From Hemibagrus wyckioides (lineage: Eukaryota; Chordata; Actinopteri; Siluriformes; Bagridae), in NCBI RefSeq assembly GCF_019097595.1, contig NC_080734.1:15006892-15070891 (forward strand): a stretch of DNA of 64,000 nucleotides, given 5' to 3'. Shown here in pieces: positions 12,676 through 23,769 of the stretch. The notes under the pieces were generated by a model, which had not been told where the DNA came from, did not search any database, and saw only the letters and a program-made list of their open reading frames with translations. Made by a program: the position numbers and the translations under genes. Position 1 is the first letter of the stretch. The number at the start of each line of letters is the position of its first letter.

Positions 12676-13023
12676 TATTTTAAAATAAAATAAAATAAAA
12701 AAAGGCAGAGCAAAGCGTTGTAATGGTTCACCGCTGTCGGTAATGGTGCTAGCAGGAAGAATTCTCTTTAAACATACTATTTTGCACAGTTCTATGTAAT
12801 TTGGAACAAAGGCTTGTGCTACTGGATCGTTCAGTTTCCATTTTTGCTAACAAATTCACATTGCTTCGACGTCCTGCTGTGGATAATTACATGCTTTCGT
12901 GCTGAAACAGAACATGAGCTGTACAGTACAGTATGAATGAGTGTGACTTTTTACAGAACATGTGAGGCAATCATTATCTGCTTGGTGTTTCAGGTCCCTT
13001 AACATAGACACACACACACACGT
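12676..13023. other. Downstream flank of aqp4, probable 3' UTR
   Basis: No gene of its own. On the minus strand this would be aqp4 3' UTR. I see no AATAAA or ATTAAA on that strand in this interval, so the poly(A) site is probably farther left, possibly beyond the nested elements. Confidence 0.4.
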
Positions 13024-13104
13024 CTATATCAGTTCGGTCTCTTTGAGCTGGCTGGAGGTGTCGTGTATAGAGCTCAGCTCTTCTTCCTCAGTGCACCTTA
13101 ATCG
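13024..13104 (-). other. Open frame after the aqp4 stop: candidate readthrough extension
   Basis: After TGA the base is C, the leakiest context for UGA, and the frame continues for 26 sense codons to a TAG at 13026-13024. The extension is acidic and serine-rich, with TEEEELSSIHDTSS in its middle. Mammalian AQP4 is known to produce a readthrough form (AQP4ex) with an added tail of about this length. The mammalian signal is UGA followed by CUA; here it is CGA, so the match is partial. A 26-codon open run can occur by chance, so this is a candidate only. Confidence 0.35.
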
Positions 13105-13377
13105 TCATACAGAGGACAGGACCTCACCGGCTGCCTCTCTCTCCTTTCTCTCAGCACGCTCCACATCCATTACTGTGAACGTAGGCTGCTTGATCATCAG
13201 CTGAGCTTGTTCACTGGAAAAAGTGCCTGGCTCCATGCCTTCGTACTGAGCAGTTGGGAAGGAGGTCCTAGAGATGACACTGGCATAGCGTTTTTTCAGA
13301 TCCGGGTCAGGACAGAACAGGTACTCATATAGAGCTGCTGCCAGGACTCCTCCCATTAATGGACCTAACCAGTACAC
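13105..13377 (-). CDS. aqp4: aqp4 last coding exon (helix 6, cytoplasmic tail, PDZ ligand)
   Basis: The acceptor is a CT-rich tract ending tctcacag; the exon encodes 90 residues and a TGA stop at 13107-13105. It begins [20 protein letters not shown] (helix 6) and continues into a cytoplasmic tail containing [13 protein letters not shown] and ending EVLSSV, which mirrors the mammalian tail and its class I PDZ ligand. Confidence 0.96.
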   Translation of the reverse strand: MYWLGPLMGGVLAAALYEYLFCPDPDLKKRYASVISRTSFPTAQYEGMEPGTFSSEQAQLMIKQPTFTVMDVERAERKEREAAGEVLSSV

Positions 13378-16300
13378 CTGTGAGACAGAGAGAGAGAGTG
13401 AGAAAAATGTCTTGATTTTCAAGAACACAGTGATATTTGTGCTACAGTATTAGACAAATCTTTAAGGCTTACACTGATTTATAAGTATACTGCTCTTATA
13501 TCTGAAAACTTACAAACAATATTGATACAAACATTAACTTTCAGGTCAACTAGCAGGTATTTCTCAGGTATCACCACTAGTCTATCTGGCCTCCATGTAA
13601 AGCAATACTATTTACACATTTCGTCTTGAAAGGACCGGTTACTGTGAAGTATATGGACAGATGAAAATCATAAATATTGGACTCTGCCCCCGAAAAAAGT
13701 CCTTGAGAATAGCTCCTAAAGCATTGCTTTATATTACTTTGCCTTCTACCACATCCTTTTCTGAGGAAGTCATTATCACTGACCTTCACTGTCAAAAGGA
13801 TGGCCTCAAAATAGAAGCTTTCTGTTCAGCTTTACTCCTCTCCTGAGTGTAACACTCTCCGACAGAAGCTCAGCACACCGCACATACATATGCCTCAGAT
13901 CCTTATGTAACAGAGGGTGTCCTCAAAATGTCTGCATGATGAATTTACCTCAGTCCAACCTTTACTATAGTACCTCATGCTGACAGACCAAATAAAAAAG
14001 AAATAGAAATATTTGACACACCCAGTGGTTTTCCCAGTGTCCTGTGATGACAGCAGGACCAAATGAGCGAGCAGGATTCATACTGGCACCAGTGTAGGGG
14101 ATCTGTTGGAACACACAAACACACACACACGGCAGATTTAGTAGAAGAGAATGACAACACTTGAGCTCCTTATCTCAAACACTTAACAGGGTTATAAAGG
14201 TGTAATTGTCTATACAAAGATAGTGTGTGTACTTTCAATAAATCTGCCCACTAGATATTAACATTCATAAGAATATTTTTCTAAAGATTTCATAAGAAGT
14301 CTAATAATCCTCACTAATATCTGTTAGCAGATCCATTTACTGTATATTGCTTCTTATCCACAAAAAAGAAGAATATAATTAGCAAAATATTAAACTGTAA
14401 TGGGGGCATGAAATGTTAAACTATATAGGAAATGGTACAAAGCAATAATACAACTTTATTTAATATAACAAATACATGTTTTGTTCCAATCTACAACCGG
14501 TTACAGGAATCTGTCACATTACAGCCATGAGTGGATGCTTTATTGAGGCTCATATGAATCACACTTGCTTGTAGTGTTGATTGTACCCATGGAGTACAAA
14601 AATCTGTTGTTTGTTGTAAATAAAATTTGTGATTTTGAACAATATGACAGCTAAATGACAGCTAAACTAAAGAAACTGTGGTACAGATTCCATATTGTGG
14701 ATTTAGCAATGTTGTGCGACTCTTGAGAGTCTAATAACCAACAAAATACAGGAAATAAATCCATTTCTATAATACAGTCTGTTTAATCCTGCTACGCCAG
14801 TACATAAAGAGCAAATCGAGGACACCCTTCATCCTTAGCAACACCCTTAGGTGCGGCAAGCACACATCGTATTCTCCTGGGACTTTTTGGCATAAAGCTG
14901 ATATCAACACTTGGCAGCACAGCTAGGTTACAATTCTCCACGGCAGAGCAGTGCTTTGAGACCCGAAAAACACCTGCCACACTCTGACACGGAAAATGCC
15001 CAATAGGCTGATGGGCTAAACAGCTATGCATGCTTTACTCACAGAAAAGTTGTAAAATGTGACGCTGTGTGTAACAACGTGATTAGACACGTGCATCTAC
15101 TTCTCTTCTTTAAAGTGCTGTCTGTAGGTACTTACTGCATAATCCATTATACAGTTCATTGTAATTCCTTCTGCTCTGTTAATTATATGAGTTGATTTAG
15201 AAAACTGACTCACAGCAAACAGGTGGCCGATGCACACTGACAGGCCGATAGCCAGTGCTGCTGAGCCCTTCAGGTCAGTGCGCTTTGGGTCACAGGTGGC
15301 AAAGATGGTGAAGACAAGCTCAAACGTGATAAAGAGTTCAACCACCAGGGCATGACCGGCAGAGATATGAGTGCTGACCTAAAGGGAAGTAGTACAGCAA
15401 TTAGGAAGTAAGAAGGAGCTGAGAAAGATTATTAACACATTCCATCTTGAGCGCTGCTGAATATAAAATATTCCCCTTTGTGTGCATAGACTAGACCCGG
15501 ACCTGCACGTGTTCTCGAATTCATGCCTTCGGGTGTAATGTGCGTACTGTTTCAGCGGGACTGTAAGTAGAGTTTGTGTGTACTTTCCATTATATTGTTA
15601 ATTAGACAATTCAAAATAGCAAATGATAAAGTATGATAAAGTAGTCTACATCATGCACACATTATTAGCATCTTGTTGTCATATTAAATTGTGCACTCAG
15701 TTCACAAAAACTATATTTATACATTTATACATCTGTACTTTAGAAGACAGAATGTGGCTAAATAAAGAGGATGGAAACCATTTTGTTAAATTCATTCATT
15801 CATTCATTCATTCATTCATTCATTCATTGTCTTCCGTTTATCCAGAGCCGGGTCATAGGGGCAGCACTCTAAGCAGGGATGCCCAGACTTCCCTCTCCCT
15901 CATTTCTAATGATATGGCATAATTACAACTAGGAGGCCTATTTGAGCATCAACATAACGGCAATGTACTAGACTTCCTATTTATACACTATATGGCCAGA
16001 GGTTGTGTATGAGGACTTGACTATGCTACAATATTAATGCTTTTTGAGCTTTCTACTCCAAAGGAATTGAATTAACATGGAGTTGCACCCCCTTGTTATA
16101 ATACACTCCACTCTTCTGGGAAGGCTTTCCACTAGATGTGGGTTGTGGAGATTTGTGTTCATTCAGCTACAAGAGCATTAATAATATCAGCCACTGATGT
16201 TAGTTGAGAAGGTCTGTGTTCCAGATCCTCCCAAAAGTGTTCAGTTGGGTCAAGGTCAGGGCTCTGTGCAGGACACTCAAGTTTTTTCACTCCAACCTTG

Positions 16301-17951
16301 CAAACCATGTCTTTATGGATTTCACTTTGTGTTCAGGGGTTCAGTGTTTTTCAACCTAATCTGTATTCACTGCATCTGTAGCCTATGTGCCTATGAGTTT
16401 TATTTCCCTGGACTAAGAATTAAACTGAAAAGCAGATCAGTTGAAACTCACTTATAATGGATGTCTAAGGGCAGTTTTAAAAAATCTGTCAATAACCACA
16501 GGAATAAGAGACTAACATGAACAGAAAACGTCTATTCTTATTCTCTAAGAGAAATAAATAAATCAGCAATTCTTGTTACTTATGTTTTCCCCAACGGTTT
16601 TCTTGTACTGATGCAGAAATCAGCCTCAAACTGATGCAATACGTGTATAATGAAATATGCTGATGAAATCGTAAAGAAATTTGTTGTTTAAACTACACAA
16701 AGACCCTAATTTACTGAATACCTTTGATTAAAAATGAAATCTTTTAATATTTTACAAAAACATGCTTCGTAAATCCATTTATCACATAATCAGGATAAAA
16801 TAGACAGAAATGGGACTGTAAAGCTTTCTAATTCAGCATGCTTCTCTTATATACAATCATGTATACCATATACAATCTAACTGACCGAGGTGACCCCTAA
16901 GTTCCCTCTGACAGCAGGAGGAGTCACACCATACAGGATAGCTGCTCCCACGATTGCCCCGAGACACTGTGCTCCCAAATAGAAAATGCCCTTTGCCAGA
17001 CTCAGCTTGCGGGTGGCCACCATGGCCACCGTGACGGCCGGGTTGATGTGAGCGCCGCTGATTTGGCTGAAGCACTGGACGAGCGTGGCTATAGACAAGC
17101 CAAAACAGAGAGAGATGAGAACGAGGTCAGGAGGAGGAGGAGTGCTGTCACTTGTGGTTGCTGCCCAGTTGATAGTGGACCCCAGACTGAACAACACAAA
17201 TATCAACATGGCCAAAAACTCTGCAGACACACCTCGCCAAAAACCCTTAGTCCATACCCCCTTAAAGGCAGCCATAACGTGATCACATGTGCAGGGGCAC
17301 GATGGCACACACCTCCTGAGAGAACAGAGAGACAGGGAGAGAAGGATAAAGGTTTTTGTACATGAAACACAATTAAATAATTGTTTATTGTTGTGTCTAT
17401 TTAAGACTCTACTCTTAGTATGCAAATAGTTTTTAAATGCAGTTGGTTTAAAGAATAAATCTATAGTAATTTTTGTAGTGTTGGCTTAGACATGAATAAA
17501 ATATCTCTACTCTAGAGAGTTGCAGCCAGTGACTATCCATCCATGTTTCTGTACCATTATCCTACACAGCATACTGAGGGCACAAGATTAAATCTGTATT
17601 CACTAGGGGGCAGAAGTGGAACAAAACATCCATGGTCAGCACAGGAATATTTTATATGACTACTTGACCACCTGATGTTACAGCATGCTATAACACCCCC
17701 AGTGTTGGTATTTCCCATTGTGGACATAAAGTATTTATTTATGAGGATATACACATAAACAACATTAAGGAAATGTGCAGCAGCCCTTTTACATAGACAC
17801 TGTTAAAAGCAAATAACTTTATTATTGATATAATATATAATATTTATTTATTAAGAAACAAGATATAGTTATCACTGAAAAAGAGAAAAGGTCAATCTGT
17901 AAACACATAACGTTTCACTTTTTTTTTTAGCTTGTATATATTAATAAAAAT

Positions 17952-18029
<78 letters not shown>

Positions 18030-19271
18030 CAGACATATACCACAGTATCCATCTATTTTCTATACCGCTTATCTGACACAGAGGAACTGGGTGAACCTGG
18101 AACCTATTCCAGGGCACAGGGCAGGGGAAACCCTAGACAGGGTGCAAACCCATTGCAAGGCACAATTAGTGATGCCAATGGCCAACATATACTGTAACAG
18201 TCAGCCTACAACACAAGTCTTTGGTCTTTGGAGGAACGCTGAGAACGATCAAAACCCCTGATGCTTGTGGAGAACATACAAGGGCAAAGGCAGGAATCAA
18301 ATCCCCAACCCTGGGGGTGTGAGGCAAACATGCAAACCACTAAACCACCTATTACAATATCTAGGTCTTAGAAAAGCATTTGACACAGCACAAATATTAT
18401 ACCGGCATGCCCTATATGCTTTCAAGTCTGTATGTTACTATTATTTATTCCTTCTGTCTGCTATTGTTTCTTACGTCTTCTGTTATGGTGAGGGGCATGA
18501 TTGGCTGGTCAAGCCTCAACAACTCAACTCAACAACTCACCTCGCAAATAACATGGAATATTCTTGAATGGTTTCCCATAAACATATACGGTAGAGGTGT
18601 GTTATTATACCACCTGCAAATCTCCAGTAATATGACATCTACAAATGTTTCATAAACAAACAAACAAATAAGTCTAGCTCACATGCTCATTGTCAGCAGA
18701 CCTTGAACTTTTGGGAACTCAAGGTCCCCTTCCAATGTGAACCCCCCCCCCAACTTATGATCATTGTACAGAATTATTATATTAATATAGTGTGTTCAAA
18801 AGAAAAGTTATATTAGGCAAAAACATCACATCCAAAAACCAGATCCACTGTGATGCACTAATTATCAGCATTATTCCTTATAGTTTTTATTTATCTATAA
18901 AATTAAAAATTCCAAATCAGACAGATGCTACTTATATGTTATATGCATATATTTATATATAAAGGCTTTAAAGTATTTTTTTCTTATAAGTGTAAAGGCT
19001 TGAACTTTGATAGCAGCTGATGATGAGCTCCTGAACATTCTTAGTTATTAAAAATACAACTCATATCCTACGAGATTGTATGATTGTATTTTTTCCCCCC
19101 TAAAAGATCGACCAGTTATTGTAAAGCATGGCATAGTACTGAAGGACAATAAGTTTTACACTAAACAAAAAACACAAAACACAAACACAGGCTACTTTTT
19201 GGTGTAAAGTGCAAACAGACTTACCGAAAACGACCGCAAATTTTGTTTTCGTCAGAAAACTCCTCTTTCAT
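13105..19271 (-). CDS. aqp4: Aquaporin-4 water channel, complete, five coding exons
   Basis: Coding exons, in transcription order: 19271-19225, 17315-16886, 15378-15214, 14102-14022 and 13377-13105; all four introns are GT-AG and the joins keep frame. The predicted long form is 331 residues and the short form, from Met30 (ATG at 17275), is 302; human M1 and M23 are 323 and 301. The protein is a six-helix water channel with NPA motifs at residues 107-109 and 223-225. Filter residues expected for AQP4 are present: Phe87, His211, Ala220, Arg226. The C-terminus ends in EVLSSV, the PDZ ligand that in mammals anchors AQP4 through syntrophin. Exon sizes of 55 and 27 codons equal those of the human gene as I remember them. 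Known role of the family: bidirectional water flow across glial and epithelial plasma membranes, with isoform balance setting orthogonal-array assembly. Identity is clear from sequence; expression is not visible here. Confidence 0.96.
14022..14102 (-). CDS. aqp4: aqp4 fourth coding exon (second NPA motif)
   Basis: Exactly 27 codons in phase 0, starting [16 protein letters not shown] and ending GHWENHW. Acceptor tccaacag, donor gtgtgt. It holds the second NPA motif and the filter arginine (residue 226). It was found by translating the genomic segment between exons and matches the size of the corresponding human exon. Human INYTGAS is IPYTGAS here, removing another potential glycosylation sequon. 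Confidence 0.96.
15214..15378 (-). CDS. aqp4: aqp4 third coding exon (helices 4-5)
   Basis: Exactly 55 codons in phase 0, reading [19 protein letters not shown] at its start and GHLFA at its end. The acceptor is ttccctttag and the donor is gtgagt (15213-15208). It contains the filter histidine (residue 211 of the long form) and the [10 protein letters not shown] cytoplasmic loop, very close to the mammalian FASCDSKRTD. The human N-linked site before TAGH is replaced by STHIS, so no N-x-S/T sequon remains here. Confidence 0.96.
15788..15910 (+). repeat. (CATT)n run followed by a dispersed repeat fragment, aqp4 intron
   Basis: A CATT tetranucleotide run (about 15788-15828) leads into tccgtttatccagagccggg and agcagggatgcccagacttc, a motif I know as a frequent teleost interspersed repeat. 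It lies in the aqp4 intron between exons 2 and 3. Confidence 0.6.
15986..16350 (-). mobile_element. Tc1-derived fragment in an aqp4 intron
   Basis: Begins TA|CACTATATGGCC, the same end as the element at 11853. It then carries, in reverse orientation, the C-terminal transposase region (cactcttctgggaaggcttt, tcaaggtcagggctctgtgc, aaccatgtctttatgga). The right terminus is not clear, so the copy is truncated or strongly diverged. Confidence 0.75.
16886..17315 (-). CDS. aqp4: aqp4 second coding exon (short-form start, first NPA motif)
   Basis: The acceptor is a pyrimidine-rich tract ending ctctcag at 17322-17316; the exon starts at 17315. The short-form ATG at 17275 opens MAAFKGVW, closely like mammalian MVAFKGVW. 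The exon covers helices 1-3 and the first pore half-helix with [10 protein letters not shown]. It ends in codon TCG at 16888-16886, phase 0, followed by donor gtcagt. From the short-form Met to the end it is exactly 130 codons; the human exon is 127 codons as I remember, and the three extra residues fall in extracellular loop A, in a proline-rich run (STPPPPD). Confidence 0.95.
17952..18029 (+). repeat. (GATA)n microsatellite
   Basis: About 19 perfect GATA units in the first aqp4 intron, next to the 3' end of the SINE at 18047-18345. It probably grew from that SINE's tail. Confidence 0.95.
18047..18345 (-). mobile_element. tRNA-derived SINE, aqp4 first intron
   Basis: On the minus strand it starts with an A-box-like ggtttagtggtttgcatg and a degenerate B box gggatttgattcc. 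It runs through a body containing gttctccacaagc and cctccaaagaccaaagac and ends gcggtatagaaaatagatgg at 18047 before the GATA array. Confidence 0.75.
19225..19271 (-). CDS. aqp4: aqp4 first coding exon (long-form start)
   Basis: This exon carries the predicted M1-like start. Reading leftwards from 19271 it encodes [16 protein letters not shown], with the last codon split after two bases (CG|G). It is followed by a perfect donor GTAAGT at 19224-19219. The next exon begins at 17315 with the single G needed to complete the codon and then reads [13 protein letters not shown] before the short-form Met. Human exon 0 also supplies a short N-terminus before a Cys-containing stretch. There is no in-frame Met between this ATG and an upstream in-frame TGA at 19334-19332, so the start is the first available one. 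It is too short to stand out as an open frame, and the call rests on the donor, the phase match and the nearby CpG-rich block. No transcript has been seen. Confidence 0.72.
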
Positions 19272-19480
19272 CCCTTGGTAAGCAGCATTCTCTTTATAAG
19301 AACATGTAAAATAAAAATACAGCTCAATAAATCAAATGAATCTGCTGATGATTTTACTGAGCGCAAGGGATGTGACCAGAACGCGCGCGCTCTCTGGTTT
19401 CTCCTGTGTGCGCGCTCATGTGCGAGGGCGCGTTCGAGCGCGCGCGTTTTTAATCGCAGCAACAGACTCACCGCTCAGTT
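19272..19480 (-). promoter_or_regulatory. Probable aqp4 5' UTR and promoter-proximal CpG-rich patch
   Basis: Immediately upstream of the long-form ATG, in otherwise AT-rich DNA, lies a short block at about 19375-19452 rich in CpG and alternating CGCGCG. A TATAAA on the minus strand at 19298-19293 is too close to the ATG to be an ordinary TATA box for that start unless transcription begins almost at the ATG. The CpG cluster is the better promoter marker. The transcription start cannot be fixed from sequence alone. Confidence 0.45.
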
Positions 19481-19666
19481 GCCATTCAATCTAATTATCT
19501 AGAAACTTCATGTGCGTTATTGCACTTACAGAACTCGTATTACGAACATAACTTGGGTTAATAAAATGATAAAAAATGACAAACATTTTTTTATTGTCAT
19601 TGTTAATGACTGTGCCAAGGCCACTCTGTACTTTCCAATGAAAAACACCTCAGGGGGGCTAGCAGT

Positions 19667-19673
<7 letters not shown>

Positions 19674-19707
<34 letters not shown>
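19674..19707 (+). repeat. (GA)n microsatellite
   Basis: Perfect AG run of about 16 units upstream of the aqp4 promoter region. Confidence 0.95.
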
Positions 19708-19710
<3 letters not shown>

Positions 19711-20270
19711 GCTGATGTTAATTATGTCTCCATGAATTTTTTGTTATGGGAAAGACCCTGATTGCAATTTCTCTTACCGCAGATTAATGTAATGTGGTAT
19801 TCATGAATTTGGATTGAAAAAAGAAAAACATGTTTAAATTGCTTATTTTAATTATGTTTGTAGCATTTAATAGATGCCGGTATTTATACAGATTTACAGA
19901 CTCATTCAGGCTCGCGCTAGATCACTTGATCAGGGATAAAAATACCATTGAGAAACATTAAAAATAAACGCAATTTTTTAAATATTATTATCATTATTCG
20001 AAATAATGACTACATTAAAGATATTTAATAAGTAATGAAGAAAGCAAAAACACAAACCCATAAATAAATAAACTAATAAAACTAATCATTTAAATGTGAC
20101 AGAATAAATGAAACTGTATAAATGGAAGATGAGCTTTTCTGTCTGTGAATTGCATGGAAACAAATGCCCCAGCTAAAAGAAGCCAAATTAAGCCCTTTAA
20201 TAATTAATTGATTGACTGATTGATTAAATACATTATTAAAACTTCTTACTGGGATAGAAAAAAATAGAAA

Positions 20271-20460
20271 TAGCCTTTATTTGTCACCTATACAATACAG
20301 GACAGTGAAATTCTTTCTTCGCATATCCCATCCTAGGAGGTTGGGGTCAGAGCGCAGGGTCAGCCATGATACAGTGCCCCTGGAGCAGAGAGGGTTAAAG
20401 GCCTTGCTGAAGGGCCCAACAGTGGCAACATGGCGGTGCTGGGGCTTGAACCCCCAATCA
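20271..20460 (-). mobile_element. tRNA-derived SINE copy, family B
   Basis: Reading on the minus strand: a B-box-like gggttcaagccccagcaccg, a body with gttgggcccttcagcaaggc, and a tail ending gtgacaaataaaggcta. Two further same-orientation copies lie at 47741 and 48148, and a diverged inverse copy at 44245. The A-box end is missing or diverged here. Confidence 0.75.
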
Positions 20461-20689
20461 AAATAACTTTCACATATACCCTGATTTTTCATTTCAACAT
20501 TTCATGCTTTCAGTTGAACTTACACTGTGTGAGAAATTATGTTGCACATTACACATGATCATCGTACGCAATTAATTCGATTTTTTCGTTTCAACTAAAT
20601 GACAAATGAGGCTTAATATTTTGTATGCAATACTCATACTAGCTTCAAACTTCATACATACTAACTTATTCCTTTCAGAATCCCTTGCT

Positions 20690-20990
20690 GCAAAAAATGC
20701 TTGATTTTTGCAGAAGCTTTTCTTTTCCCTGAAAAAATCATGACTACTTGATTTGGTGCAATCACATTCACAGGATTCTCTTTTTTAAAACTCCTTCCAG
20801 TGCAGATGTCTATGTAAGTCTCGAAGAGGCTGATTTATGTGTCGTGATCACATCAGTTGAAGCATTTTGGCTCAAATCTGCTAAAAATTTGCTGTCATTT
20901 TGACAAAATTCAAGCTCCTCCAAATTTAGTGGATTTTCGTGCACTCAGTTCTGTGATCGCAAAATTCATGAAATCCAGGAGGGACTGAAC
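20690..20990. repeat. Dispersed repeat copy B
   Basis: Diverged partner of 5400-5835, sharing gactacttgatt-like, aaactccttccagtg and gtcgtgatcacatcag-like blocks and a final tccaggaggg motif. No coding capacity; family not identified. Confidence 0.4.
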
Positions 20991-20994
20991 TATT

Positions 20995-23310
20995 AGCACT
21001 ACAAATCTATCCCATTGCTGTATACAAGACAGGAAAATTCCTGTGCTGAACTGCCGAGGCATATAAAGCCGAGGCATATAAACATAGCACAAGACGATAC
21101 AAGTAGTATTGTTAGGAAAGGAAGATCTGCCTTTCCACAGAGCTGAGGAGGATTAATGAGTGTTAGGAAACGCCAGAGGGTCACTGACCATGAATAACCA
21201 GAGCATCGCATTTAGAGAATTAGAATTGGCTTTGAATTGGAAGTAGAATTAGCGAAACTAAATACAATTTAAATGCAGGTAATGTGCAAGCGGAGTAGCA
21301 AAAATGGCACAAGTTAACAAGTAAAGTAGATTTCTTCATATCCCTCATGCCTGAAGCGAGAGTTCCTGTCCGGCAAGGCAAAGTTTTGAAAAACTCTTAC
21401 GCTAATCAGCAGCACATTTAGCTGTAAAATCATTGCATCTCTCTTTGCATTTAAACCTTTTAGAAAACTCTAGTTGGCTACACACTTACTAGGCAGCTCC
21501 ATGCAGTGCTTGCTGTATATAATTTTTACACACGAAATTTTAACTAAGCAGCATGAGTTTGTGGCCTGATGCTATTATGTTCTCATTATCAGAATGCTTG
21601 CAAACAAGTCCCGCGTTGTGTACGTAGGCAATCCTGAATCTTCACGCAGGCTTAGGCAATCTGAATATTTGTTCTAATGAACTTCTTTGCCCACATTGTT
21701 CTCCTTCTCTTTGCAGAAGAGACACAAATTATCCTCTAACCTCTCTATTTTATCATAACACAAAAAAGATTTGAACACCCTATCAACTCATTAGCCATTG
21801 TCCTGGAATGCAGGATTCAGTATTATGCAATCATTATATAAAAAGTCTTGGCCTCTTGGGGAACATGGTTGATTGTCTTCAGTGAGGTGATATGTGGGTC
21901 AAAAAGAAATTTTCAGAACAGAACAAAGTAATAAAGCTAACGTTATGCCATAGAGATGAAAGTGAACTATTGTTTTGAGTGATTATTTTCAAGTTCTCCT
22001 TACTGTTGTATGGATCTTGTGGTGTTACTTCTCTTCTTTTTCTAAATTGATTCTATGTTGTTAATGTGTATTCGTGTGTAATGCCATGAACATCCCATAC
22101 AGTGTGTATTACAAAATACCTTGCGGCCTGGGTTCCTGAGATTAGTATGGTTCTAAATCCTCTGACTTGGATAAAGAAAATATTGAATATGATGAAGACG
22201 AATGAATGAATAATATTTATTGTAAAACGAGCAACCTTTAGCCGAAAGAACATTCAAAAATTTTCACTTTTATACTGATGAGGATTTTGAATTGATGATG
22301 TTATTTGGCTCGACAAGTTCAGTAGCAGACAAATGACACTCCTGAGAACAATAATTATTGTCTACAGCACCACCATCTCAGAGCATATGAAGCTTGCCAG
22401 CATAAGTTGGAATAAAATATCAACTTCCCAACCTGTGTGACCCAGAAGTCTCCTGGCTCGGCTGGCATATGCCATCTTTCCAAGTGAGTTAAAATACATT
22501 CATAAACTCTGACCGCTACATAATAGACGCTGACCATGGATGGCGTATGGCACCTCTGGGAATTGAACTTGGCATCCAACACTGAGCTCAGACCTCAAGT
22601 CTTGGCAGTGTAGAAACACTGCCTCAGTCTCCTGAGGCAAAATGATATCTGCGTTTTCTAGCCAGAATCGGAGAAGTATTCATGGATGCACAGACTCCAG
22701 AGCAATTTATACTTGGATGGAAGTTGATTTAGAGGTCATTAAAATATTTGAGCTTACCTGTTTTAGGTGCTTCCCAAATCCCATGCTTATGCACTATTCT
22801 ACACCATATCCTAGTATAAATAGTATGAGAAGTGTGTTCACACTAAAAAGACAAGAACAAGAACAAGTGCACTTCAGATGATGTTCCCAGATCATGCGAT
22901 TTCAAGATGGCCAACAACACTTGGGTGAACAGGACATCTTTATAAATGTAGCTTACATTGTGTTTGCTTTTATTTTCCAACTTTTAAATGTTCAGCGTAT
23001 TCTGCTAAAGCTAGTGACGTTGCATTAGAGTGATTTGACGTCATTTGGCTTTGGCTGGGAAACTGCTTATACTACTAGTTAGCAAAAAATGTTACTGTTC
23101 CATTTGAGATGATACTACCCTAAAATTCATACACTAAATGGTAGAGTACATAGTGCATAGAGTAAGTGCAGTACGTCATTTGGGACACAGCTCTTGGGAA
23201 GTCTTGCCAATCAGTGTACTGAGTAAGATCTGAGCCTGTTCTTCTGAGTAAACAAGAGTACAACATTGTTTTTTGTTTTGTTTTTTACAACTGACTAAAG
23301 ATTCTACACA
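20995..23310. other. Intergenic stretch, no gene seen
   Basis: No conserved open frame. At about 22545-22630 a segment (ctctgggaattgaacttggc) resembles the reverse of a tRNA-like SINE head, but it is too diverged to call. Confidence 0.45.
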
Positions 23311-23312
23311 TA

Positions 23313-23765
23313 TTGTTTCAGTCGCTTGACCACTGCAACCCTCTCCCTTTGACAGTCTTTTCTTCATGTGCCAGATCTCCTCTGCAGATCATTCCGAATG
23401 CTGCTGCTCACCTGGCTCACAACCTCTCAAAGTTTTCTGCTGAAGTCATTCCACTGGCTTCATGTTGCACAAGAAACAAATGCAAAACACTTGTGTTTGT
23501 AGTCCAGGCATCAAAGGGTGCTGCACTACATTATCTATGCACTCTGGTTCAGAACTACAGTCTTGCACTCCAGCAAAGGTCTTCAACTTCAGAGCACTTG
23601 GCATGTTCTTTTCTGAGGTCTAAACATGCTCGTAATGCAAGATCTCTCTGCTTCAGTGCCAGGGCTTCTCAGTGGTCCAAAACACTCCATCTCCGCTCGC
23701 CACTCCCATCTCCATCCTCTGACTTTCTATTTTTTAAAATGATTTTTCTATCCTGTTCATATTAG
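23313..23765 (+). pseudogene. C-terminal remnant of a non-LTR retrotransposon reverse transcriptase
   Basis: An open frame of 150 codons whose translation resembles the end of the pol protein of L2/CR1-like LINEs: LDHCNP near the start, then PLQIIPNAAAHL, KCKTLVFV and RSSTSEHLA. In active relatives these blocks are followed by a conserved WW-containing segment; here it reads ASQWSKTL. The element is 5'-truncated: nothing of the endonuclease or the polymerase core is present. The frame is open by chance survival and should not be read as a host gene. Confidence 0.75.
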
Positions 23766-23769
23766 AATA

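Noticed and set aside
19268..19471. Arg/Ala-rich minus-strand open frame over the aqp4 promoter
   Set aside because: It is in a different frame from the aqp4 start and reflects the CG-rich patch.
23313..23765. Host gene of 150 codons
   Set aside because: The translation matches the C-terminal end of LINE reverse transcriptases, so it is a retrotransposon remnant.
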